This document shows positions 1 to 7,949 of a stretch of DNA of 64,000 nt, piece by piece. This DNA is from Aquimarina sp. TRL1. GTDB lineage: Bacteria; Bacteroidota; Bacteroidia; Flavobacteriales; Flavobacteriaceae. Positions within the stretch are counted from its first letter, which is position 1, and each line of letters begins with the position of its first letter. The position numbers and the translations under genes are program-made. The notes under the pieces were generated by a model. The model saw nothing but the letters and a program-made list of their open reading frames with translations. It made no database searches and was not told the DNA's origin. Location: assembly GCF_013365535.1 (NCBI RefSeq), contig NZ_CP053590.1, forward strand, positions 1,602,501-1,666,500, given 5' to 3'.

Positions 1-999
1 TAAAACCGTCATCAAAGCACCCTGCATAAGAAATATATTCCGGATATCTCCCAGTGTAGCCCCCATATTAAACAAGGTTTTGATATTTCCTTTTTTATCA
101 ATAATCATCATAATAATAGCCCCTGCCACATTAAACAATGCTATAACAGCTATTAATGTAATTACCAGATAGGAGACCAGGTTTTCTGTATTTAGCATCT
201 TATACAGCGTATCATTAAGCTGTGTTCTGTTTTTAATTTCTATTTGATCGCCAAATATTCCTTTCAGCTTCTTTATTACTACTGCCTCATCCGCATCAGG
301 AACAAGCTTTATTTCAATATTTGTTACTTCCTCTTTTTCTAAACCCAATAATTTCCTGGCCAACCCCACCGTACTAAAAACATACTTTTTATTCAACTCT
401 TCATTAACACTATAGGTTCCTATATGCACTCCAGTCTCTTTTCTAAAAGATTTGGATAAATCTCTGGAAATTCCTTTTCCTGGTTTCGGGACGTACATAC
501 TTAGCAATTTAGCATAAGCATTCCCTGTCCACATTCCTAGTTCTGCCCGAATTCTTTCTCCAACCACCACCTGATAATCATTTCCAGTCAGCCACTCCCC
601 CTCGATAAGGATTTTATCGGTTTCTATAATCTGGTCATAATTAGCCCCTACTCCTTTTATATAAGCCATTTTTCGCTTATTATCATATTCCAGATATACC
701 CTTTCTTCTACTACTTCAGAAAAAACAGCAATATCTTCCATAGCTACAAGTGCTTCTTTCTTCTCTGCTGTTAATTCGATGCTTTTTCCCTTTCCGGGAA
801 AGAGGGTAAGATCCGGATCAAAAAAAGTAGAAAATTGCAAACTAAAATCCTTGAGTCCTGCAAAACCAGAAAGCACAATGAATAAGGACATAGCACCAAT
901 AATCACCCCAGCTGCTGCAATGCCTGTAATAATATTAATGGCATTACTACTTCCTGATGAAAACAAATATCGTTTTGCGATGTAGAAGGGAAAGTTCAA
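1..999 (-). CDS. LolC/LolE-type ABC transporter permease, 3' part outside window
   Basis: Inner-membrane subunit of an ABC system of the LolC/LolE (FtsX/MacB) family, which releases lipoproteins from the inner membrane for transport to the outer membrane. The 333 visible codons show an N-terminus reading NFPFYIAKRYLFS, a first membrane helix at about residues 20-42, a large periplasmic domain, and a second helix near residues 285-310 (LVSYLVITLIAVFNV). The start is taken as TTG at 999-997, because an in-frame TGA lies at 1005-1003 and the family signature begins immediately after the TTG; no ATG is available in this frame. It runs in the same direction as rbfA upstream. The reading frame is still open at base 1, so the C-terminal helices are missing. 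Confidence 0.85.
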   Translation of the reverse strand, partial: MNFPFYIAKRYLFSSGSSNAINIITGIAAAGVIIGAMSLFIVLSGFAGLKDFSLQFSTFFDPDLTLFPGKGKSIELTAEKKEALVAMEDIAVFSEVVEERVYLEYDNKRKMAYIKGVGANYDQIIETDKILIEGEWLTGNDYQVVVGERIRAELGMWTGNAYAKLLSMYVPKPGKGISRDLSKSFRKETGVHIGTYSVNEELNKKYVFSTVGLARKLLGLEKEEVTNIEIKLVPDADEAVVIKKLKGIFGDQIEIKNRTQLNDTLYKMLNTENLVSYLVITLIAVIALFNVAGAIIMMIIDKKGNIKTLFNMGATLGDIRNIFLMQGALMTVL

Positions 1000-1105
1000 A
1001 TCTCATGTAGAATTAAAAAAGGGAGCCCCCTTTAATTTGCTTTATATGTGACTAAGATAAGAAATGACTTGTTATTTTCTAATAAAGTATAGAAAATAAC
1101 AGGAT

Positions 1106-1498
1106 TTATTTCTTTTGTCTTCGCTCTAACTGCTCTGGGTTTTCCAATGGATTATCCAACCCCTTAACTGCTCGTTCTATGGAAGCAATATACTCCAGAG
1201 AATCATCAATAAAAAATAGCAATTCGGGGGTTCGACGTAACTGATGTTTCGTTCGTTGAGCTACTTGATGTTTAATCTGGGATTTTACTGCCTGAATTTC
1301 TTTTAGTACGTTTTCTCCTTCTTTACTAGGAAAAACACTCAGATACACTTTTGCCTGTGACAAATCTGTAGTTACACTTACTTTGGTTACAGAAACTAAA
1401 ATCCCCTGCACTCCTGCTTCCCTTAATGCCTGCTGCACAATATCAGCGATATCTCGCTGTAATACTCCTGCTATCTTTTTCTGTCTATTTGTTTCCAT
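1106..1498 (-). CDS. rbfA: ribosome-binding factor A
   Basis: Small KH-fold factor that binds the 30S subunit near helix 1 of 16S rRNA during late maturation and cold adaptation. The 130-aa product begins METNRQKKIAGVLQRDIADI and contains the family pattern VSVTKVSVTTDLSQAKVYLS, followed by the helix-rich RTPELLFFIDDSLEYI segment near the C-terminus. A longer reading from 1525 exists, but the nine extra residues (MPEMCIFAA) are unlike the family, so the ATG at 1498 is preferred. It lies upstream of the LolC-like permease on the same strand with about 100 bp between, an arrangement I associate with Flavobacteria, so co-transcription is likely. Confidence 0.93.
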   Translation of the reverse strand: METNRQKKIAGVLQRDIADIVQQALREAGVQGILVSVTKVSVTTDLSQAKVYLSVFPSKEGENVLKEIQAVKSQIKHQVAQRTKHQLRRTPELLFFIDDSLEYIASIERAVKGLDNPLENPEQLERRQKK

Positions 1499-1658
1499 GG
1501 CTGCAAAAATACACATTTCCGGCAAGTTTCCATAAGAAAGCTAAGCCCCATTTACCGTCCAAAAACCCTATTTCTCCACCTGTTTCTCCAAAAAATGAAT
1601 CTCAACAGGTTATTACAAGACAGAAGTATGTATTTTTATCCATATTAAAACAAACAAC

Positions 1659-2075
1659 ATGGATCACATCAAAAAAATAGAACATTTAGGTATTGCTGTC
1701 AAAGATATCAAACAGGCGAATGCTCTATACGAAAAGCTTCTTGGCGTGCCTCCTTATAAGCAAGAGGAAGTCAGTAGCGAATCCGTTATCACATCTTTCT
1801 TTAAGGTAGGAGAGAGTAAAATAGAACTTTTAGCCAGTACAAATGAAGAGGGACCTATCGGAAAATTTATCGCTAAAAAAGGAGAAGGAATTCATCATGT
1901 TGCATTTGATGTTGATGATATAGAAGCTGAGCTCACACGATTAGAAAAAGAAGGATTTCAGCTCATCAATAAAACCCCAAAACCCGGAGCAGACAATAAA
2001 CTAGTTGCTTTTATTCATCCTAAAACGACCAATGGGGTTCTCGTGGAACTCTGCCAGGAACGCACCAAGGAATAA
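1659..2075 (+). CDS. mce: methylmalonyl-CoA epimerase
   Basis: Vicinal-oxygen-chelate enzyme that interconverts the (S) and (R) forms of methylmalonyl-CoA, linking propionate and branched-chain catabolism to succinyl-CoA through the B12-dependent mutase. At 138 aa it has the usual length. It starts MDHIKKIEHLGIAV; the likely divalent-metal ligands are His9, Glu56 (KIELL), His79/80 (GIHHVAFDV) and Glu130 (GVLVEL), matching the two VOC modules. It lies between rbfA, which is transcribed the other way, and a tRNA gene. The mutase genes are not in the window. Confidence 0.93.
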   Translation: MDHIKKIEHLGIAVKDIKQANALYEKLLGVPPYKQEEVSSESVITSFFKVGESKIELLASTNEEGPIGKFIAKKGEGIHHVAFDVDDIEAELTRLEKEGFQLINKTPKPGADNKLVAFIHPKTTNGVLVELCQERTKE

Positions 2076-2141
2076 AAAACACTCACGGTAAGCAACTTAT
2101 CTCTTACAAACAGCTGAAGCCTAAAAAATAGTAAAAAAATG

Positions 2142-2173
2142 TTTGGTGTGTTTGTTTCATTTACTTAAATTTG
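2142..2173 (+). promoter_or_regulatory. Bacteroidota-type promoter of the CAU tRNA
   Basis: TTTG at 2142-2145 and TAAATTTG at 2166-2173 are separated by 20 bp, matching the Bacteroidota -33/-7 consensus (TTTG, TAnnTTTG). The predicted start of transcription lies a few bases before the tRNA at 2186. Confidence 0.7.
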
Positions 2174-2185
2174 CCAACCGTTTTA

Positions 2186-2259
2186 GGTCCCATAGCTCAG
2201 CTGGTTAGAGCACCTGACTCATAATCAGGGGGTCCTTGGTTCGAGCCCAAGTGGGACCA
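2186..2259 (+). tRNA. tRNA with CAU anticodon (Met, or Ile2 if lysidinylated)
   Basis: A 74-nt cloverleaf. The acceptor stem pairs GGTCCCA with TGGGACC, the D arm contains AGCTCAGCTGG, the anticodon stem CCTGA/TCAGG encloses loop CTCATAA with anticodon CAT at 2220-2222, and the T arm contains GGTTCGAGCC. The discriminator base is A2259 and the CCA end is not encoded. A CAU anticodon read from sequence alone does not separate elongator tRNA-Met from tRNA-Ile2. The 3' part is duplicated perfectly at 5154, so this gene appears to be the attachment site of an integrated element. Confidence 0.95.
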
Positions 2260-2304
2260 CCTTATAAAACTTAAAAGCCTTATCTGTTACGATGAGGCTT
2301 TTTT
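2217..2304 (+). repeat. 88-bp direct repeat, left copy (attachment-site-like)
   Basis: Bases 2217-2304 are identical, as read by eye, to 5154-5241. The repeat begins at the last base of the 5' strand of the tRNA anticodon stem, includes the anticodon loop, T arm and acceptor 3' strand, and runs on through the downstream terminator. This is the pattern left when a tyrosine recombinase inserts an element at the 3' half of a tRNA gene. Confidence 0.9.
2273..2304 (+). terminator. terminator of the CAU tRNA
   Basis: Stem AAAAGCCTTATC (2273-2284) pairs with GATGAGGCTTTT (2291-2302) with one mismatch around loop TGTTAC, followed by a T run. The same hairpin is present in the second repeat copy. Confidence 0.85.
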
Positions 2305-2510
2305 ATTTGCATACAGTTTGTATATCTGTTAACAGTATTTTCACAAAGAATTTCAAGGATGATTCTTTGATTTTTATTTTTATTGATACTCCCCTACTTG
2401 ATTATCTACCTTCAATTAATTTGTATTTTAGATATAACTAAGCGTGGTTTTTGCTATTTCCTTATTGATGTACGAGATATATGGAATTTTAAAAGCTGAT
2501 CGCTTTTTAA

Positions 2511-3307
2511 CACAAAAGCAATGATAAATTACTAGAACCCTCTTTAGAAAAAATTCAAACCACCACTATTGAAAAAGGAAGACCTTTTGCTACTTATAAA
2601 GGATCATTACATTCCACAGACATGAGTCGCTACTACAAAAAAACCAGGAAGTTTCTTAATGCTACTGCTTATCTGGAAGCACTGATTTCTCTAGATTATT
2701 TTGCTTCCAGAGATGATTTATACCAATATGGTCAAACTATTATTATTGAAATGGAAAATCCTGATTTCGATTATTGGTTCGCTTTAAAGCTCCGTCAATA
2801 TGATACTGACTTAAAACACCTCAAAGTTTTTTTAGATTATCCTTTTGATATAACCTAAAAAAACACAGAAGAATTCAGAGAATTTATAGAGCTTATTTTA
2901 CTTCAATATGATGATGTTCTCATTTCAAACAAAGTAAAACCACACGTACAAAAATTAATGCGTACTTCATTTTATGCAGAACCAGATGAAAAAGAATCTA
3001 AAATAGCTACTAAATCCAATAAGCAACCTCTTGCAACAGGAAATCATCACTCCTTTACATTAACCGCACTAAACTACTAACTCCAGATATTTTATAACCT
3101 GAAAACATGAAATCAAGGAAGTCTTTGACGACTTAACGAATGAAGGAAAAGTCAAATTTTTCAACCAGAGAATTGATAAAAAAAAGACTGGTATGGGTTC
3201 ACAAAAAAATATACCTCCGATATTTTGTTCAGTGCCTCATGGAAAATAAAAAAATTGTCCCATTAGGAAATAGTAAGAAAAGTAACAGCTATAATCCAAC
3301 TAATTAA
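2511..3307 (+). pseudogene. decayed gene inside the tRNA-bounded element, function unknown
   Basis: The frame starting at 2511 is open through 2855 and is stopped by TAA at 2856-2858. Reading through, the same frame continues as coding-like sequence (KNTEEFREFIELILLQYDD) to a second TAA at 3078. Further on, fragments in shifted frames also look like protein: EIKEVFDDLTNEGKVKFF, then RYFVQCLMENKKIVPLGNSK ending at 3307. There is no in-frame ATG before 2622, so the 5' end is probably lost as well. I read this as one gene broken by at least one nonsense change and frameshifts. The fragments vaguely recall C-terminal parts of mobile-element proteins in Bacteroidota, but I cannot name a family. 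The 78-aa reading from 2622 alone is unlikely to be a genuine protein. Confidence 0.5.
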
Positions 3308-3480
3308 CCCGATCTACAACCTCTTTAGATATGAACAGGTAATACGACTGAATGTTTTAAAACAAACATAAAATCCTGAAAATATGCACATTAAATGATT
3401 CTAAACATAAGTGTTTTATTGTTTAACGTAAAATTAATTCTTATAACATAAAATTAATACCTGTTCCGATTCACGTTAAT

Positions 3481-3488
3481 TAGTTTTG
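3481..3488 (+). promoter_or_regulatory. -7 box upstream of the lipoprotein gene
   Basis: TAGTTTTG matches TAnnTTTG and sits 33 bp before the ATG at 3522. A TTTG -33 box is not clear, so this rests on one element. Confidence 0.45.
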
Positions 3489-3521
3489 CGGGAGTATTTA
3501 ACCAATTTATATTAATATTAT

Positions 3522-4712
3522 ATGACAACAATTTTTAAATTTTACAGATTAATAACATTTCTTCTTATCTCCACGTTTTTTATAAGTTGTGATAAAGAAG
3601 GTTTTGAAAGTGAGACAAATCATTCCCATGAACACGCTACCATTGAACAAAAAGAAGGGGAACATCTCACTAAAAACAAGCTTCATAAAGTGATGACAAA
3701 AGAAGCGGCAGATGCACTCGCTACAATGGTAGTCATAGGGTATGCAAAAGATATTTTATCATCTACAGGCAAAAATGCGATATTTCAATACGAGTCGCCT
3801 AAAGATTTTGCAACACATCAAAAGGTTCAAGATAGATTAAAGCAGTATGTGACAATTGATATAAGTCAGTCTATACCAAAAGCAAAATTTCCGCTAATAG
3901 TTGCAAAAAATAGTAGAATTAGTAGTACTGAGCAAGCAATGTTAACAGCAGAGACTGAAACCAAGCTTGCAAAACAATTAGATGCTAGATTAACCAAAAT
4001 GAATTTGGGTCCCTTGTATGGTGCATATATAGGAGGATATTCAGACCCAAGTAAAATAGAGCTAGTAGGAGCATCAGATTTAGAATTATATACTCCTAAA
4101 TTTAGAGGAGCTGATGATAGTAATGTAAAAAAAGCATTTGATAATGCAAAAGAGTATTCAAATAAAGTAATAGATTTATTAAATGACTATAATAAATCAA
4201 TTTCTGGAGGTGTAGTAATAGGAGGTGTAAGAATCTCTGTAAAAGATATCAATCCTAAAGTTACAAGTAATTTTAGTAGTGGACAAGTATTTAAAAGCTT
4301 CCATGGAATGATTGTAGCTATGAGTAAATATGCAAGTTCTATCGACAAGAATTCTTTTCTTTTTGAAATAGCTTGTAGCGAAAATACCACAAAAGTATCT
4401 TCTTGTTTTCCTTGCGCAACATTTATGGCATCTCAAAGGAATTCAGCAACTTCTGTTCATTTAGGAAGAGGAGATAACTGGAATATACCCTCTTCTTGTC
4501 CAGTATTTATGCAAACTGCTTGGCAATCTAATATTATTAAATGGTACGAAATTGGATTAAGGTCACTTAAAAACAATAGTGACTGGAATGCTTTTATTTC
4601 TAATTATTCACATGAAAATATAGAAAATAAACTTATTCCTCAAATGTTTCTTGAAGCATTAACTTTTGAAGATTCGTTCACTAAACGAATTTTAAATACC
4701 TTACCAAGCTAA
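3522..4712 (+). CDS. lipoprotein of unknown function, cargo of the tRNA-bounded element
   Basis: A 396-aa protein with a lipoprotein signal peptide: hydrophobic residues 6-22 and a lipobox ending at Cys23 (FFISC). After the cleavage site comes a short His/Glu-rich stretch (NHSHEHATIEQ). The middle holds a Gly-rich segment (residues 162-172 and 228-236). The C-terminal third has a cluster of cysteines (Cys285, Cys295, Cys298, Cys326) in ACSENTTKVSSCFPCATFM, followed by VHLGRGDNW. The spacing could suit a metal site or disulphides. I do not recognise the family and do not assign a function. It is the only intact gene between the 88-bp repeats. Confidence 0.8.
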   Translation: MTTIFKFYRLITFLLISTFFISCDKEGFESETNHSHEHATIEQKEGEHLTKNKLHKVMTKEAADALATMVVIGYAKDILSSTGKNAIFQYESPKDFATHQKVQDRLKQYVTIDISQSIPKAKFPLIVAKNSRISSTEQAMLTAETETKLAKQLDARLTKMNLGPLYGAYIGGYSDPSKIELVGASDLELYTPKFRGADDSNVKKAFDNAKEYSNKVIDLLNDYNKSISGGVVIGGVRISVKDINPKVTSNFSSGQVFKSFHGMIVAMSKYASSIDKNSFLFEIACSENTTKVSSCFPCATFMASQRNSATSVHLGRGDNWNIPSSCPVFMQTAWQSNIIKWYEIGLRSLKNNSDWNAFISNYSHENIENKLIPQMFLEALTFEDSFTKRILNTLPS

Positions 4713-4793
4713 AAAGAAAAATATTTGGTATTTAAAATTTGGATAAAAGCAGCAGTACTATAATAAAAAAATACAATAAACTTTATAAACAGA

Positions 4794-4994
4794 GTTACAA
4801 ACCAGGGCAATTTCATTTGACTTTTTATAGTCCAATTACCTCTACTTTGTGTGCAAAAAATCAATGTTATTGACAAAATGCTCGAGCAAAATCGCTTTTG
4901 AGGTTAATTTTTACATAAAAATCTTACAATTATTTTCAGAACATCTGTCAAAAACAATTATGATTTTTTAAATGAAATTGTCCTGGTTACAAAC
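4794..4994. mobile_element. MITE-like insertion (183 bp) with 9-bp target duplication
   Basis: The segment 4803-4985 has terminal inverted repeats: CAGGGCAATTTCATTT at 4803-4818, and at 4970-4985 the reverse complement with a single mismatch. It is flanked by the direct repeat GTTACAAAC at 4794-4802 and 4986-4994, the usual sign of a target-site duplication. The inside holds no open frame worth calling. This is a non-autonomous transposable element by structure; the parental insertion sequence is not in the window and I cannot name its family. Confidence 0.7.
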
Positions 4995-5153
4995 CTAATG
5001 GATAGGAAGATTATTTTTAGGTTTTAAGTGTTTTATAAAACTTATATTGTTTCTTAGAATACGTACTACAAATATTTTTTCTTCTATTGGATAAAAGAAT
5101 ATGGTATACGCCTTAAACTTATATCTCAAAAACAATCAAACACAAAAAAAACA

Positions 5154-5241
5154 ACTCATAATCAGGGGGTCCTTGGTTCGAGCCCAAGTGGGACCACCTT
5201 ATAAAACTTAAAAGCCTTATCTGTTACGATGAGGCTTTTTT
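5154..5241 (+). repeat. 88-bp direct repeat, right copy (partial tRNA plus terminator)
   Basis: Identical to 2217-2304. It contains the tRNA from the anticodon loop to the 3' end, but the bases before 5154 do not provide a 5' half, so it cannot encode a tRNA. The terminator hairpin at 5210-5243 is intact and could also act on the opposing gene that ends at 5248. Confidence 0.9.
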
Positions 5242-5247
5242 TTATTT

Positions 5248-5955
5248 TTAATCAACACCAGCTTTCTCTTCCTTTTCTCTTATTCTTGTGTACTTGTTCA
5301 GAAGCCCAAAATCAAAAGGAGTCCAATAACATGCCCTTAATCCACTATCCTTAAAACCCGTATTCACCCAGGAATTACAGGTTTTAAAGCAAGAATAACT
5401 TCCTTTTGCCTTAAAAAAATCATCTGTATCAGTATACCCTATTCCTGGAAGTAGTTGTTTTTCTTTATATTCATCCAACTCAAAGGTCTGCAGTATGTAT
5501 TTTTGCAATTGTATTATTCTTGATACAGATGCTTTAACAGGCACCCAAGATACTTGCCTCTGTTGATAGCGTGTCACATGCAATAATGTAGTACTTTGTA
5601 AAAACAGTGCAGAAAATGCGTTCTGAAATGTCAGGTCTCCCCAGGTCGGTGTATCTTTATAAAAACTCTCATCTCCCCACCCAAAAGAAAGATAACGAGT
5701 TCTTTCCAGATTAGGTATCCCTTTCAGCAAGGTAGAATCCATCGTCTTTTTTTCAAAAATAACATCCAGATGAACCCCATTAGTACTTAGGTAGATCGTG
5801 GCTGTCTTTTCACTTTCATCAGGAGTCTTATTTACTGTAATAGCCGTGCAAATCAATGAAATCAGCAAATACAACACCGGGATCAACATCAAACAAAGAA
5901 AAAGAATCAAGATTCTTTTAATTCGCTTTATCCATTTTATTTTACTCCGCTCCAA
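5248..5955 (-). CDS. DUF2459 / TIGR02117-like membrane-anchored protein
   Basis: A 235-aa protein with a basic N-terminus and one membrane helix at about residues 13-38 (ILILFLCLMLIPVLYLL). The rest is predicted periplasmic. It has the motifs I associate with the DUF2459 family: YLSTNGVHLDVIF, SFGWGDESFY, TPTWGDL and SYSCFKTCNSWVN, with conserved His and Cys residues. The biochemical role is unknown; the family is found in Bacteroidota, Proteobacteria and cyanobacteria. It ends just beside the right boundary of the tRNA-bounded element and is probably the first chromosomal gene beyond it. Confidence 0.75.
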   Translation of the reverse strand: MERSKIKWIKRIKRILILFLCLMLIPVLYLLISLICTAITVNKTPDESEKTATIYLSTNGVHLDVIFEKKTMDSTLLKGIPNLERTRYLSFGWGDESFYKDTPTWGDLTFQNAFSALFLQSTTLLHVTRYQQRQVSWVPVKASVSRIIQLQKYILQTFELDEYKEKQLLPGIGYTDTDDFFKAKGSYSCFKTCNSWVNTGFKDSGLRACYWTPFDFGLLNKYTRIREKEEKAGVD

Positions 5956-6079
5956 ATTGTTATTTTAAATTTACAGACGCTGTAAAAATACGCTTAATTT
6001 TATCATATGCATTGTTTGGCATCTTACTCTATACTCCTAATCAGAGGTTAACACATTTTTATCAACTGCAAAGCCTTTT

Positions 6080-6472
6080 TTACTTATCATACAAAGCCAC
6101 AGCACGCCACTCCATAACTACCAACACAAGAATTACCAAAATCTCCAGAAGAAAATACCCTATCCCCAAAGGTGTCATCATTTTACAATAATAAAGTATT
6201 ATCCCAGATGTCACACAACAATATCCAAAATTCAGCACTGCTAAAAATCGCATCGCTAAACGCCAAAAAGAATGCTGAGCAAACAACAGACCATTTACGA
6301 ATGAATACACAGCATAACTCCCTGCAATTGCAGCTAAATTGACCAATATATCTGATGGCAACCTAATATACTCTTCAAAACGAATCAATACAAATCCAAG
6401 CATAAAAGCAGTACACAAAGCTCCAGCTGCATCTAATAAAAATAATCGTTGCGGATGAATTACTCGTTTCAT
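6080..6472 (-). CDS. four-helix integral membrane protein, unknown
   Basis: A 130-aa protein with four predicted membrane segments at about residues 12-28, 42-62, 74-96 and 100-122 and short loops; it is otherwise featureless and I do not recognise the family. Its ATG overlaps the stop of the upstream VOC gene (ATGA, 6469-6472), so the two are translationally coupled and likely form a two-gene operon. Confidence 0.75.
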   Translation of the reverse strand: MKRVIHPQRLFLLDAAGALCTAFMLGFVLIRFEEYIRLPSDILVNLAAIAGSYAVYSFVNGLLFAQHSFWRLAMRFLAVLNFGYCCVTSGIILYYCKMMTPLGIGYFLLEILVILVLVVMEWRAVALYDK

Positions 6473-6870
6473 ACTGTTGTATTAGGTATCGGAGTACATA
6501 TTTCGATTAAAAATCCATTCGGATCTCTCAAATACCCGACCGTTTGCCCCCAAGGTTTTTCCGCTAACGCTACTTCTTGTTTGGCTCCTGCGGCAATGGC
6601 TTTTTCAAAATCTTCCCGTATAGATTCAGTAACAAATGTTAACGTCATTCCATATGGGTGTTCTGTCAATGTACTTGCTTGAAATCCTTTTTTAAAATTC
6701 ATATCTCCCAGAGTTATCGAAGCAAAAGCAATAACAGTTTCTCCTGACTGCAACTCTCCATAATCTTTCTCCGGAGTAATCATTCGCCGTGGAAATCCAA
6801 ATGCTTTGGTATAAAACGTCAGGCTATCTACCACCTGTTCTACATACAGAATCACATATCCAAACTTCAT
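6469..6870 (-). CDS. VOC (glyoxalase/bleomycin-resistance) family protein
   Basis: A 133-aa vicinal-oxygen-chelate fold protein. The N-terminal module begins MKFGYVILYVEQVVDSLTFY and the second ends in YLRDPNGFLIEICTPI, the usual C-terminal metal-Glu motif. The canonical first His is absent (MKFGYVILYV rather than a His), so it may be a non-metal member or a binding protein. Substrate unknown. It overlaps the downstream membrane protein gene by 4 bp. Confidence 0.85.
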   Translation of the reverse strand: MKFGYVILYVEQVVDSLTFYTKAFGFPRRMITPEKDYGELQSGETVIAFASITLGDMNFKKGFQASTLTEHPYGMTLTFVTESIREDFEKAIAAGAKQEVALAEKPWGQTVGYLRDPNGFLIEICTPIPNTTV

Positions 6871-6911
6871 ATTTTTATAGCTATAATTTATTATTAAAAA
6901 TACTATATCGT

Positions 6912-7949
6912 TTATCCATCTACATTAACAAGCTTCTCACTACTAATACCTTGCATTGCCCCTTGTAATGTACTCAAATCCCCAGATAAGTGGTATTTTT
7001 TCCCATTAACATATACATAAATCCCCACAGCCATAACTTTATCTTGTTTTCGTTTTTCATAGATTTCATAAATAGCTTCTTTATTTTTAAAAATTAATTT
7101 ACTTTTTGAAGTATCTATTGCAAACCTACCTGCATCTATCAGATTATCAGCAGGAAAAGAAAATTCCACTAGTTCTCCCTCTGATTTCAACAATACATAA
7201 TTCAATCGCCCTTCCGAAGTGAAAAGCAAAACCTTTTTCTGATTTTTAGATAAACGAAAACTCATCAAAACCTCTATCGCTACCCCCTCCTTATTCATTC
7301 GGCGTTCTGTTTTTTCAATGGCTCGCCCTCCTCTCCAGGTCTTAGTTCGTGTGATATGATATAAATATTGATACTCTTCTTCAACCACTTCTATCGGTAC
7401 AGGAACATTATTCACTACCTCAAATTGAGAAAACTGATGCCAGCAACAGCCACTCTTAGTCATTGTTTCAATTGTCTTGGTCTCATTGTTCGTTTGAAAC
7501 ATCCCACAATACTCCTGAGCCAACCTGGTAAATGAAGGACTGTGAATCAACTGTCCTTCTCTATGAAGATATACCTGATAAGAAGGACCATGATAACAAC
7601 TATATTGCCCATCCATAACCACTATATCTTTGACTCCATCAAAATTAACATCTTCACTAATAATGATACTTTGTTCCCCATACGGCAATGACACCACCCC
7701 TGTTTCAACCTCTCCCTCTTCATTCAGCGAAAAAGTAAGTTCTTCTGAAGATATTGCAACCACCTCCTTTTCGGATAGTTTTTCTAGAATGATCACTGTT
7801 CCTTTTTTAAACACTTCTTCTTCATATCCCTGATCAATAATCAGCTTCCCTTTATAAACATCAGAAAAATCATTTATCAGATAAGTGGTTTGTCCAATAA
7901 CTGAAAGCGACAAAAACCAAAATATAACACCTATTCTTAATTGTTCCAT
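6912..7949 (-). CDS. secreted protein with FG-GAP-like motif, unknown
   Basis: The start is placed at the ATG at 7949, which opens a signal peptide (MEQLRIGVIFWFLSLSVIGQ, cleavage near QTT). The frame continues upstream to an ATG at 8024, but those 25 residues do not look like a signal sequence. The mature part has a calcium-loop or FG-GAP-like motif DVNFDGVKDIVVMDG, a Cys pair in SGCCWH and a long Glu/Lys-rich region. It is about 345 aa. It resembles secreted proteins of unknown function (XAC2610-like) only loosely. It runs in the same direction as the VOC gene downstream. Confidence 0.7.
   Translation of the reverse strand: MEQLRIGVIFWFLSLSVIGQTTYLINDFSDVYKGKLIIDQGYEEEVFKKGTVIILEKLSEKEVVAISSEELTFSLNEEGEVETGVVSLPYGEQSIIISEDVNFDGVKDIVVMDGQYSCYHGPSYQVYLHREGQLIHSPSFTRLAQEYCGMFQTNNETKTIETMTKSGCCWHQFSQFEVVNNVPVPIEVVEEEYQYLYHITRTKTWRGGRAIEKTERRMNKEGVAIEVLMSFRLSKNQKKVLLFTSEGRLNYVLLKSEGELVEFSFPADNLIDAGRFAIDTSKSKLIFKNKEAIYEIYEKRKQDKVMAVGIYVYVNGKKYHLSGDLSTLQGAMQGISSEKLVNVDG

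Larger units (their letters stand above)
2217..5241 (+). mobile_element. small decayed element integrated at a tRNA gene
   Basis: About 2.9 kb bounded by the 88-bp direct repeats at 2217 and 5154. The left end retains the whole tRNA; the right end has only the 3' part plus terminator. Inside are a broken gene (2511-3307), an intact lipoprotein gene with no recognised relative (3522-4712) and a MITE-like insertion (4803-4985). The interior is conspicuously AT-rich. I see no integrase gene, so this is either a remnant after internal deletion or a non-autonomous satellite. That it is an integrated element is inferred from the repeat geometry; no excision evidence is visible. Confidence 0.75.

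Noticed and set aside
4187..4436. Minus-strand frames of 67 and 79 codons within the lipoprotein gene.
   Set aside because: They are antisense shadows of the real gene.
3522..4712. A deaminase-like toxin reading of the Cys-rich segment of the lipoprotein.
   Set aside because: The Cys/Glu spacing (ACSE...SCFPC about ten residues apart) does not fit the deaminase fold, where the two motifs are about 30 residues apart.
5154..5241. A second tRNA gene with CAU anticodon.
   Set aside because: Only the sequence from the anticodon stem onwards is present; no 5' half exists upstream, so it is a repeat remnant.
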